Made by a program: the position numbers and the translations under genes
Notes under the pieces: model-generated
What the model was told of the DNA's origin: nothing
Databases searched by the model: none
Seen by the model: only the letters and a program-made list of their open reading frames with translations
Assembly (NCBI GenBank): GCA_031285575.1
Contig: JAITVX010000046.1
Span: forward strand, 1-15,699
Origin: Bacteroidales bacterium
Lineage (GTDB): Bacteria; Bacteroidota; Bacteroidia; Bacteroidales; VadinHA17
Direction of reading: 5' to 3'
DNA length: 15,699 nucleotides
In this document: positions 1-7,251 of the stretch, piece by piece
Layout of the letters: every line of letters begins with the position of its first letter
Numbering within the stretch: position 1 is the first letter of the stretch

Positions 1-366
1 CTACTTTTGTACCCGAAAGAGTTATTTGAAGGAGCAGAATGATGTATTGCAAAATAAATCGCACGTGGCCAAATCGTTACCCTTTGAGATATTGGGATGT
101 TTTACAGCATTGACATACAGATAGTTGCTGAAAAATCGACAGGTTTGGATGTGAGTAACTGTCACGCACTGCATTATTTGATGTGACAAGATAATCAATT
201 ATTAACGGAAGCAATAAACAGTCTGTTCAGAACGTTGAACAGCAGTACACTTCCCAAAAGAAAACAAGTCTTTATTTCTGATAATCCGGGAACAAGCGAT
301 GATAGCGGTAACCTTTTATGCGATTTAAGTATTTTGAAGGGCAAGGGGTGGTATGTAGTATATTAA
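1..366 (+). pseudogene. Decayed 3' end of a leucine-rich-repeat surface protein gene
   Basis: No intact ORF runs through here, but two frames join into the typical end of a Bacteroidota leucine-rich-repeat protein. Frame 2 (bases 2-124) reads ...FEILGCFTALTYR and then TAG. From about base 139, frame 1 reads TGLDVSNCHALHYLM, a stop (TGA, 184-186) where the repeat normally has Cys, then QDNQLLTEAINSLFRTLN and, further on, VFISDNPGT and GKGWYVVY before TAA at 364-366. The LDVSNCxALxYLxCxDNQL pattern, followed by a LFRTL...I..NPGT...KGW tail, is the usual last repeat and cap of these secreted or surface proteins. At least one frameshift (about 124-139) and one nonsense codon break it. The 5' part lies outside the window. 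The family call rests on pattern recognition only, and sequencing error could mimic some lesions. Confidence 0.6.
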
Positions 367-412
367 GTGATTTATGAACGACTAACCGCACCGGGGCAGC
401 AAGCAAAGAACA

Positions 413-455
413 CCCTCGCACGGCATTTGAGTAGCTGCGTGCGGGGTTTTTGTTT
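413..455 (+). terminator. Intrinsic terminator after the LRR pseudogene
   Basis: CCTCGCACG (414-422) pairs with CGTGCGGGG (438-446) over nine positions with one G-T wobble and a 15-nt loop, followed directly by TTTTTGTTT. It lies 47 bases past the pseudogene stop and points the same way, so it is probably the surviving terminator of that gene. Confidence 0.65.
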
Positions 456-556
456 AATCTTTTCAGACGTTTCGTTTTTTTAAGCAAGCTCATAAAACAA
501 CACTCACTCGTCTATGTACAGCCACCTTGCGCCGTTTTCTGCCTCTCATGAAATTA

Positions 557-576
557 GGGCATTTTGTTTTATGCCC
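557..576 (-). terminator. Possible weak terminator of the pheT-ubiA transcript
   Basis: GGGCAT (557-562) and ATGCCC (571-576) form a six-pair hairpin with an 8-nt loop, about 50 bases beyond the prenyltransferase stop codon. On the minus strand it is followed only by TAATTTC, a poor U-tract, so the call is tentative. Confidence 0.3.
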
Positions 577-628
577 CATAAAAACATCAGAAAAAGTAAA
601 TATGTAACCCAACCAACATAGCTGAAAG

Positions 629-1501
629 TCAATACACCAAAATGTCGATTATGGTAAACACGGCAAACACAGTGCTTGCAATGCCGTTTGAGGTGGCGAA
701 TGCTATGTTGACACGGCTCAGGTCGCCGGGTTTTACAATAAGGTGCTGATACAGTAAAAGAGCTGAAAAAAGCACTGCGCCTGCCAGATACATGATGCCG
801 GCATTTCCTGCTGTGCCTGCCTGTATTACGAGGGCAAAGGTTGCCGTGTGAATAAGCGATGAAATAATAAGGGCGCCTCTCCGGCCTGCAGCGGCGGGTA
901 TTGAGCGGAGGCCGGCGTGGCGGTCAAATTCGTCGTCCTGCAAGGCATAAATGATGTCGAAGCCGCTTGTCCATGTTAGGGCTATAAGTGAATAGATGAC
1001 GGGGAGCGCTGCAAACCGTCCGGTAACTGCTATGTATGCTCCGATGGGCGCCAGGCTGAGACCGAGTCCGAGGATGAGGTGGCAGAAGGCTGTAAATCTT
1101 TTTGTAAGGCTGTAGCCCAGCGTTATTAGCAGCGCTACCGGTGAGAGCATGAATGCCAGCGGGTTGATGAGGTATGCAAATGCAATGAAAAGGGCTGCGT
1201 TTATGGCAACGAATGTCAGTGCGGCGCCGGGCGATATTTTGCCTGTCGGTATCTCGCGCGAGGCGGTGCGGGGGTTTTGTGTGTCGAACCTGCGGTCGGC
1301 CCATCGGTTGAAGCCCATGGCAGCGTTGCGTGCAGATATCATGCACAGTATTACGAGCAGGAGTATGCGCAGACTAAAGGTATGACTGCCGGTGGTGATG
1401 CCAAGTGCGAATCCAATCATTGCAAATGGCATTGCAAATACAGTGTGGCTGAATTTTACAAGCGACAGGTATTTTTTTACAGAATCGATTGCTCTATCCA
1501 T
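629..1501 (-). CDS. UbiA-family polyprenyltransferase (MqnP-like)
   Basis: An integral membrane aromatic prenyltransferase of 290 aa, the usual family length. The first Asp-rich motif is N65-RWADRRFD-73 and the second is D182-IIYALQDDEFD-193; these bind the Mg-diphosphate of the polyprenyl donor. The remainder is a series of hydrophobic helices (about 20-37, 44-62, 93-113, 115-131, 140-160, 165-182, 210-290). The enzyme attaches a polyprenyl chain to an aromatic acid in quinone synthesis. Bacteroidota homologues are usually labelled 4-hydroxybenzoate polyprenyltransferase and are thought to act in the futalosine menaquinone route as MqnP. That assignment is inference, since no other menaquinone gene is visible here, and MenA is a less likely alternative. 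The ATG at 1501 lies 35 nt after the pheT stop, so it is probably co-transcribed with pheT. Confidence 0.9.
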   Translation of the reverse strand: MDRAIDSVKKYLSLVKFSHTVFAMPFAMIGFALGITTGSHTFSLRILLLVILCMISARNAAMGFNRWADRRFDTQNPRTASREIPTGKISPGAALTFVAINAALFIAFAYLINPLAFMLSPVALLITLGYSLTKRFTAFCHLILGLGLSLAPIGAYIAVTGRFAALPVIYSLIALTWTSGFDIIYALQDDEFDRHAGLRSIPAAAGRRGALIISSLIHTATFALVIQAGTAGNAGIMYLAGAVLFSALLLYQHLIVKPGDLSRVNIAFATSNGIASTVFAVFTIIDILVY

Positions 1502-1536
1502 TTCCGGTAATACCTTTCATTTTGTGCTGAATGTTT

Positions 1537-3996
1537 TTATTTCCTTACGGTTGCGCCGAGTTCTCTTTCAAATGCGGCCATGAGGCTGTTCATCGTTTTA
1601 TCGATAGTTTTGTCGGTCAGTGTTTGCCGGTCGTCGCGGAGTGTGAAGCTTACGGCGTACGACTTTTTGTCTGCACCAAGGGAGTGGTGTTCGTAAACGT
1701 CGAACAGGGCAACGTTGTGCAGGAGTTTCCGTTCGGTACGTCGGGCAAGGTCGCGTATCTGCCCGAAGGTAACGCTGCGGTTTAAAAGCAGCGCAAGGTC
1801 GCGTCGTACCGTTGGGTAGCGGGGCAGTTCGCGGAACGATACGGTGTGTCTAGCGGCAATTTTCATCAGGCAGTCCCAGTTTATGTTTCCGAAGTAAACA
1901 TCCTGCTGTATGTCGAACTGTGCGAGGTATTGCGCCGATATGCGTCCGGCTTCGCCGAGCTGTTCGCCGTTGTGCAGCCATGTTATCGATTCTGCGAAGT
2001 ATTTCATGGGGCTTTCGGCTGTTGCAAGTTGGTCGATGTCTATTCCGAGCCGCGAAAAAACCATTTCCATGTATGATTTGAGGTGGAAGAAGCTGGTTGG
2101 GGCGGCTTTGTGGTTCCATGTCTGTTTGCCTGTTTGTCCTGTTATGAACATGGCAAGGTTTGCTTTTTCGGAGTAGTTTTCGGGAGATGGGATATCGGCA
2201 CCCGGTTTATCAATGAAATAGCAGTGACCAAATTCAAACAGTTTCAAATCGTGGTTTTGCCTGTTCAGATTCCATATTATGGTGCTCAGACCTCCGTAGA
2301 GCAGGCTCGGCCTCATGGCGTTAAGGTCGGAACTGAGGGGATTGGCAAGTATAACGAGCCGTTTTGTGTCGAATTCATCGTTCTGTTCATACCATGAGGC
2401 GGGATTGAGGGAATTGCACATTATTTCGGCAAATCCGGCGGAGGCAAGCATGTCGGAAATGGTGTTTACGAGTTTTTCCCTGTCTGGTTTTTCGACAATT
2501 GTTATTGCAGAGTTGAGGCGGGTGCCTGTTTCTATGTTGTTGTAGCCGTAAATCCTGAGTATTTCTTCAATAACGTCGGCTTCGTTTTTAACGTCAACTT
2601 TCCTTGCGGGTATTTCAAGTGCAAGCCTGTCGCCGTCTTCTTCCATTATGTCGATTTCAAGGAAGCCGAGTATGTTGCGGATGGTATTTTTTTCAATGGC
2701 TTTGCCTGCAAGCCTTGCTATGGAGCTGTAAGATGCTTCTACAATGGCTCTTTTTACGGGAACGGGATAAATGTCGGTAATTTCAGATGATATTGTGCCT
2801 CCTGCGAGTTCTTTTACCAGCATGGCAGCGCGTTTAAGTGCCCATACTGCTATTTCGGGGTCGGCTCCGCGCTCGAACCTGAACGACGAGTCGGTTTTTA
2901 TTCCGTGTCTTTTTGATGTTTTCCTTATTGCAACCGGATTGAAGTTGGCGCTTTCAAGAAAGATGTTTTGGGTGGTTGGTTTTATTCCCGATTTAAGCCC
3001 TCCGAAAACGCCGGCAATACACATTCCTTCGTTTTCGTTGCATATCATGAGATCTTTGGGTGAAAGGTTTCTTTCAATACCGTCGAGGGTTACGAATTTG
3101 TTGCCGGCTGGAAGGTTTTTAATTATTATCCTGTTGCCGGCAATGTCGTTGCAGTCGAAAGCGTGGAGCGGCTGCCCTGTTTCGTGCTGTACGAAGTTGG
3201 TTATATCTACAACGTTGTTGATTGGGTTGAGCCCTATAGACTTCAGCTTGTCTTTAAGCCACCGGGGCGATTCGCATATTTCTATTTCAGACAGTGTAAC
3301 CCCTGTATATCGCAGGCAGTCGTGGCTGTTTTCAATTTCAATGTCGATAACGTTGCTGCTGTTGTCGCTTTTGAAAGATGACAGGTCGGGAAGCGTTACC
3401 TGCAGGCCGGCGTTCTCGTTTTGGCGGAGGTATGCGGCAATATCGCGTGCAACACCAATGTGCGAACCGCTTTCGATACGGTTGGGTGTAAGGCCTATTT
3501 CAAATACCACGTCTCTGGTTATGTCGAAATAACGGCTTGCAGGTGTTCCTGCTTCTGCGTCGCTGTTTAAAATCATTATTCCGGTATGGTCGGTGCCAAG
3601 GCCGAGTTCGTCTTCGGCGCAAATCATACCTTCGGAGAGTTCACCGCGTATTTTTGATTTCCTTATCTCGAAGCTTTCGTTGCCTTTATAGAGTATTGCG
3701 CCCACGGTAGCAACGGCTACGGTTTGCCCTGCGGCTACGTTGGGTGCACCGCATACTATCTGCAATGGCTGCAGGCCGCCGGTATCGACTGTGGTTACAG
3801 ACAGCCTGTCGGCACCTGGGTGTTTTTTGCATGTAAGCACCTTGCCGATAACAACGCCTTCAAGGCCACCTTTTACGGATACCCATTCTTCTATTCCTTC
3901 TACTTCAAGACCGGTGCAGGTAAGGATGTCTGCAATCTTTTCAGGCTCGTGGTCTATCTTCAGATAATCTTTTATCCAGTTGTATGAAATCTTCAT
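1537..3996 (-). CDS. pheT: Phenylalanine--tRNA ligase beta subunit
   Basis: This is the beta chain of the cytosolic alpha2beta2 enzyme that charges tRNA-Phe, 819 aa and full length for the bacterial type. Domains in order are: N-terminal ISYNWIKDYL (3-12); EMAP-like tRNA-binding domain (about 40-155, with GKVLTCKKHPGADRLSV); B3/B4 editing region (about 210-400, with NVVDITNFV and GQPLHAFD); B5 domain (about 410-485, ending NEADVIEEILRIYGY); inactive catalytic-like core (about 490-710); and FDX-ACB anticodon-binding domain (about 723-819, starting ELPRYPTVRRDLALLL). The ATG at 3996 starts MKISYNWIKDYL as expected and sits about 30 bases from a TACATTTG promoter box. pheS is not in the window, so the two subunit genes are unlinked, as is common in Bacteroidota. 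The prenyltransferase gene follows closely on the same strand. Confidence 0.98.
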   Translation of the reverse strand: MKISYNWIKDYLKIDHEPEKIADILTCTGLEVEGIEEWVSVKGGLEGVVIGKVLTCKKHPGADRLSVTTVDTGGLQPLQIVCGAPNVAAGQTVAVATVGAILYKGNESFEIRKSKIRGELSEGMICAEDELGLGTDHTGIMILNSDAEAGTPASRYFDITRDVVFEIGLTPNRIESGSHIGVARDIAAYLRQNENAGLQVTLPDLSSFKSDNSSNVIDIEIENSHDCLRYTGVTLSEIEICESPRWLKDKLKSIGLNPINNVVDITNFVQHETGQPLHAFDCNDIAGNRIIIKNLPAGNKFVTLDGIERNLSPKDLMICNENEGMCIAGVFGGLKSGIKPTTQNIFLESANFNPVAIRKTSKRHGIKTDSSFRFERGADPEIAVWALKRAAMLVKELAGGTISSEITDIYPVPVKRAIVEASYSSIARLAGKAIEKNTIRNILGFLEIDIMEEDGDRLALEIPARKVDVKNEADVIEEILRIYGYNNIETGTRLNSAITIVEKPDREKLVNTISDMLASAGFAEIMCNSLNPASWYEQNDEFDTKRLVILANPLSSDLNAMRPSLLYGGLSTIIWNLNRQNHDLKLFEFGHCYFIDKPGADIPSPENYSEKANLAMFITGQTGKQTWNHKAAPTSFFHLKSYMEMVFSRLGIDIDQLATAESPMKYFAESITWLHNGEQLGEAGRISAQYLAQFDIQQDVYFGNINWDCLMKIAARHTVSFRELPRYPTVRRDLALLLNRSVTFGQIRDLARRTERKLLHNVALFDVYEHHSLGADKKSYAVSFTLRDDRQTLTDKTIDKTMNSLMAAFERELGATVRK

Positions 3997-4027
3997 TTAA
4001 CGGTTGGTTTTAATCTTTACAGGGGGG

Positions 4028-4035
4028 CAAATGTA
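4028..4035 (-). promoter_or_regulatory. Putative pheT promoter -7 box
   Basis: The minus strand reads TACATTTG, a match to the Bacteroidota -7 consensus TAnnTTTG, 31 bases ahead of the pheT ATG. No clear -33 TTTG is seen at the usual spacing; an A/T-rich stretch (4037-4059) lies upstream instead. Confidence 0.5.
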
Positions 4036-4227
4036 AGACTTTTTTGTAAAAAAGATTAACATGGCGGTGTTAACACAGGGCAAGCGCACGAAATTTTATG
4101 TGTCAGGTTTGTTGCCGGCCGGTTGTTATTCGGGCAGGCCGCAGTGTTTTGCCGCTTCGCTGTAGAGCCGTAATGCATTGCAGCTCTACTTTAATTTAAA
4201 AGGTTTATAAAAAATGTTTCATCTGTT
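4036..4227. other. Intergenic stretch with a small hairpin, no gene seen
   Basis: No supported ORF is present. GTAGAGC (4162-4168) and GCTCTAC (4183-4189) form a perfect seven-pair hairpin with a 14-nt loop. On the plus strand it is followed by TTTAATTT, but no plus-strand gene precedes it, so its role is unknown. Confidence 0.4.
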
Positions 4228-4500
4228 GTTGCATTGGTTGATGCAAGTATGTCGAAGTCCATTGTGGTGGTTGCATCAACTGATGCAAGTGTGTCGAAGC
4301 CCCTGGTGGGAGTTGCATCAACTGATGCAAGTGTGTCAAAGCCCCTGGTGGGGGTTGCATCAACTGATGCAAGTGTGTCGAAGCCCTTGGTGGGAGTTGC
4401 ATCAACTGATGCAAGTGTGTCGAAGCCCCTGGTGGGAGTTGCATCAACTGATGCAAGTGTGTCGAAGCCCTTTATGAAGGTTGCATCAATTGATGCAAAA
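4228..4500. repeat. Tandem array of 42-bp units with embedded 18-bp palindromes
   Basis: Six full 42-bp units begin at 4228, 4270, 4312, 4354, 4396 and 4438, and a partial seventh runs from 4480. Each unit starts with G plus TTGCATCAACTGATGCAA, an inverted repeat with 8-bp arms and a 2-bp centre. The seventh copy, TTGCATCAATTGATGCAA (4481-4498), is a perfect 18-bp palindrome. The remaining 23 bp of each unit are also conserved (GTGTGTCGAAGCCC then TGGTGGGA in the middle copies). Units 2-5 differ at only three positions; units 1 and 6 are more divergent, as expected when slippage homogenises the centre of an array. Because 42 is a multiple of three, several frames stay open across it, giving 14-residue peptide repeats such as ASTDASVSKPLVGV (plus) or GFDTLASVDATPTR (minus). 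I see no good start or promoter for either, so I treat it as non-coding. Confidence 0.9.
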
Positions 4501-4707
4501 AAGCCGTAAAAGCCAGTTTCATGCGTTTGCCCTGGTGTTAACAGGTGCAACTATATCAAAATATCATGAGAAAGTATTTTTTCTTTGCCGACGGTTGTGG
4601 CTTCGTGGTGGAAGCGATGACAGTACACATAACTTATGCCGAAATGGAAATAATATATCGACTGTAAAAACCTGACATTGGGGCAGTCGATATCGTCTTT
4701 TGTGTAA
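4501..4707. other. Intergenic stretch downstream of the U32 gene with an inverted repeat
   Basis: ATATCGACTG (4655-4664) and CAGTCGATAT (4684-4693) are perfect 10-bp inverted repeats with a 19-nt loop, about 15 bases past the U32-family stop codon. On the minus strand the hairpin is followed by ATTATTTCC, so it may act as a weak terminator. A 33-codon plus-strand ORF (4566-4667, starting MRKYFFFADG) is present, but nothing further supports it. Confidence 0.4.
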
Positions 4708-5952
4708 TTACTCTCCGGCTTCTGTCCATTTATACACCTTATCCGACCGTCGCAGGCAACTCAACGATGGTATTGAGCAGTATTCTCCCTTTTTGGCTGC
4801 TGCTGTCTGTTGCAGGTCAACCCGTATTTCCGAAACGACATATTCAACAACGCCTGTTGTCGGGCCTGTTACAAGTATTGTATCGCCTATGTTAAGATCG
4901 CCTGTTTCAAGCTTTATTTCGGCTACGCCTATCCGTGCAAAGTAGTTTGTTATTTTTCCAAGATATGTTTTTCGCCTTGTTGCTGCCGAACCGTAGCGTG
5001 TATTCCATTCGCCCATCGTTTGCCCGAGATAATAACCGTCCCAAAATCCGCGATTAAACACTGTTGCAAGCCTGCCGCGCCATTGTTCGCATTTTTCGGG
5101 CGAGTATGTTCCTTTAATTATTGCACCAATCGCCTCGCTGTAACATTCAACAACTGTTTTTACATATTCGGCAGGTCTTGCGCGGCCTTCTATCTTCAGA
5201 ACCCTTACACCGGCGTCTGTCAGCCTGTCGAGAAAGCCTATTGTGCAAAGGTCTTTTGGCGACATTATGTATTCGTTGTCTATTTCGAGCTGGTATCCTG
5301 ATTCCTTTTCTGTTGCAGTGTATGCTTTGCGGCACGTCTGGTAGCACTCTCCCCTGTTGGCCGATTTATTGTTTTCGTGCAGGCTCAAATAGCATTTGCC
5401 CGACACGGCCATGCAGAGCGCACCATGTGCGAACATCTCTATCCTCACCGGTTTGCCGCAGGGGCCTGTTATTTTTCTGTCGTGTATCGAATCATATATA
5501 TGCCTTATCTGACCGATGTTAAGCTCACGCGCCAGAACTGCAACATCGGCCCATTGCGAGAAAAACATGAGCGACTCTGCGTTGGTTACGTTTACCTGTG
5601 TTGACAGATGTACGGATATTCCTTTTGAAAAGGCATACCGTATTACTGAAATATCGGAGGCTATGATTGCCGTAACTCCACAATCGGCTGCCTTATCTAC
5701 TATTTTTTGCATCTGTTCAAGCTCGCTATCGTATATAACAACATTAAGCGTAATGTAACTTTTAATATTATACAGCCTGCATATTGATACTATGTTTTCG
5801 ATATCATCAACCGTGAAGCTGCCCGACGACCCTGCCCGCATGTTGAGTTTTTCGACACCGAAATATACAGAATCGGCGCCTCCCTGTATGGCAGCCATAA
5901 GCGAATCGTACGACCCTGCCGGCGCCATTATCTCTACCTCATCCCTTTTCAT
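4708..5952 (-). CDS. trhP: U32-family protein, TrhP-like tRNA uridine hydroxylation enzyme
   Basis: A 414-aa protein of the family once called peptidase U32. The N-terminal MAPAGSYDSLMAAIQGGADSV (9-29) marks the TIM-barrel half. The signature HGALCMAVSGKCYLS (176-190) plus RGECYQTCRKAY (200-211) supplies four cysteines (180, 187, 203, 207) in the spacing seen in TrhP/YegQ. KIEGRARPAEYVKTVVECY (253-271) is also typical. Known TrhP proteins use prephenate for 5-hydroxylation of the wobble uridine U34 of several tRNAs, and RlhA is the 23S rRNA homologue. The length (about 410-450 aa in TrhP, over 600 in RlhA) favours TrhP, but substrate is inferred. The start ATG overlaps the stop of the upstream histidine kinase gene as ATGA (5949-5952), indicating translational coupling. 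Confidence 0.88.
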   Translation of the reverse strand: MKRDEVEIMAPAGSYDSLMAAIQGGADSVYFGVEKLNMRAGSSGSFTVDDIENIVSICRLYNIKSYITLNVVIYDSELEQMQKIVDKAADCGVTAIIASDISVIRYAFSKGISVHLSTQVNVTNAESLMFFSQWADVAVLARELNIGQIRHIYDSIHDRKITGPCGKPVRIEMFAHGALCMAVSGKCYLSLHENNKSANRGECYQTCRKAYTATEKESGYQLEIDNEYIMSPKDLCTIGFLDRLTDAGVRVLKIEGRARPAEYVKTVVECYSEAIGAIIKGTYSPEKCEQWRGRLATVFNRGFWDGYYLGQTMGEWNTRYGSAATRRKTYLGKITNYFARIGVAEIKLETGDLNIGDTILVTGPTTGVVEYVVSEIRVDLQQTAAAKKGEYCSIPSLSCLRRSDKVYKWTEAGE

Positions 5953-7118
5953 ATCTTTTCAGTTTGCACTTTCAAAAGTACTATCCTTATGCACGAGCCG
6001 CGCCCTGCTTCCGAGTGTTTTACAAAAATACGACCGTTATGATAGTCTTCAACTATCCTTTTTGAAAGCGACAGTCCCACTCCCCACCCACGCTGCTTTG
6101 TTGAAAAGCCTGCAATGAATATTTTGTTGAAAGCCGATTTCGGTATTCCCTTACCTGTATCTGAGATGTCAATAATTACATTCTTTTCAGCCTCTCGCAC
6201 CTGAAATGTTATTGTCCCGTTTCCTTCCATGGCGTCGATAGCATTTTTTGAAACGTTTTCTATTACCCATTCAAAAAGAGCGGTGTTTATTGGTACGGTC
6301 AATGCCGTGCTGCAGTGGCTGAAATCAGTTTTAAATGCTATCTTAGATGAGGTTCGCATTTTTAGATAACCTGCTGTACGTAAAATCAACTGTACAATGT
6401 CGGTTGACAACAGCGCCGCTTTCGTGCCTATTCGCGAAAATCTTTCCGTTATCTTCTCAAGCCGTTCCACATCTCTCGAAATCTCTTCGGTAATCACCAC
6501 TTCCGGATGCTTCTGACGCAATACCTCAACCCATCCGGCAAGTGACGATGCTGGGGTACCAAGCTGATGAGCCGTTTCTCTCGACATTGCGGCCCAAACC
6601 ATGTTATGGTCAGCCACCATCGATGCACTGAATGCAAGATACGACACGGCAATGAACAGTGCGATGATTCCAAACTGAACATACGGGTAATACATGAGCA
6701 TTGTGAGTATAGCACTGTCTTTATAATACACAAGGTTGAAGTGTCTGTTGTCGAGTGCAATCACAATAGGGTCCCTGTATTCTTTGATTTTCATCAGCGT
6801 TCTGTCAAGATATTCCGGATCTTCCATCTTTTTCGGGCTGAAGTTCCTTGAAGATATTATTTCGTTCGATTCATCGGCAAGTATAACCGGAATAGTATTA
6901 TTGTTATCAATTATTGAAAACAGGAAATCAACATCCTGTGTTGTATCCGACAGCGAAATCAGCTGCATTGCTTCAGCCCACAGTTCAGCCTTCTTTCGTT
7001 CTTCATATTTAAGCCTGTCAACAAGACTTGCTGTAAACACAAGCGATCCTACACCAACAACAATAGCAAAGGCCAGCAGCAAAAGCTTACGGAAGTTTTT
7101 ATAACGCGCGTTATTCAT
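5949..7118 (-). CDS. Orphan membrane sensor histidine kinase
   Basis: A 389-aa protein when started at ATG 7118; a longer reading from TTG at 7133 adds only five residues and is less likely. Numbered from that ATG, TM helix 1 is about 11-32, a periplasmic sensor stretch of about 115 residues follows, TM helix 2 is about 146-168, then the kinase core. The H-box ETAHQLGTPASSLAGW has phospho-acceptor His184; the N-box is ENVSKNAIDAM (from about 287), G1 is DISDTGKGIP, the F-box FNKIFIAGFSTK and G2 GWGVGLSLSK. All catalytic motifs look intact. The sensor region shows no family I recognise. AHQLGTP H-boxes are common among Bacteroidota kinases. No response regulator is adjacent, so its partner is elsewhere. 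It overlaps the U32-family gene by 4 bp and should form an operon with it. Confidence 0.93.
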   Translation of the reverse strand: MNNARYKNFRKLLLLAFAIVVGVGSLVFTASLVDRLKYEERKKAELWAEAMQLISLSDTTQDVDFLFSIIDNNNTIPVILADESNEIISSRNFSPKKMEDPEYLDRTLMKIKEYRDPIVIALDNRHFNLVYYKDSAILTMLMYYPYVQFGIIALFIAVSYLAFSASMVADHNMVWAAMSRETAHQLGTPASSLAGWVEVLRQKHPEVVITEEISRDVERLEKITERFSRIGTKAALLSTDIVQLILRTAGYLKMRTSSKIAFKTDFSHCSTALTVPINTALFEWVIENVSKNAIDAMEGNGTITFQVREAEKNVIIDISDTGKGIPKSAFNKIFIAGFSTKQRGWGVGLSLSKRIVEDYHNGRIFVKHSEAGRGSCIRIVLLKVQTEKI

Positions 7119-7155
7119 ACCTGCTTCATACAAATATTTCTCTTACAAAAAAGAA

Positions 7156-7191
7156 TATCCCCCAAAGATACACTTGCAGATTCAGGGGATA
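7156..7191 (-). terminator. Hairpin after adk that encloses a promoter-like box
   Basis: TATCCCC (7156-7162) and GGGGATA (7185-7191) pair perfectly over seven positions with a 22-nt loop. On the minus strand the stem is followed by TTCTTTTTTG, a reasonable U-tract, so it could end the hpt-adk transcript. The loop contains the promoter-like box at 7163-7170. Confidence 0.5.
7163..7170 (-). promoter_or_regulatory. Putative promoter -7 box for the histidine kinase gene
   Basis: The minus strand reads TATCTTTG, matching TAnnTTTG, 45 bases ahead of the ATG at 7118. A TTG occurs 23 nt upstream, slightly longer than the usual 19-21 spacing. Confidence 0.45.
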
Positions 7192-7251
7192 CTCAATTAC
7201 CTTTTAAAAGATTGTCAATATAACACTGTCAGAATCAACAATTCCTAACAT

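Noticed and set aside
272..493. 73-codon minus-strand ORF
   Set aside because: It overlaps the LRR remnant and the terminator on the other strand, is Lys/Arg-rich and has no sign of selection or a start signal.
2771..3532. 253-codon open frame on the plus strand
   Set aside because: It lies wholly antisense inside pheT, whose domains are unmistakable, and its translation shows no recognisable domain.
4228..4500. CRISPR array
   Set aside because: The palindromic repeat recurs regularly, but the intervening 23 bp are nearly identical between units instead of unique, and no cas genes are present.
4566..4667. 33-codon plus-strand ORF starting MRKYFFFADG
   Set aside because: No promoter box or neighbour supports it, and its stop falls inside an inverted repeat; mentioned only as part of the intergenic description.
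7119..7133. TTG start five codons upstream of the histidine kinase ATG
   Set aside because: A rare start codon with no supporting signal, when a good ATG follows immediately before the basic, hydrophobic N-terminus.
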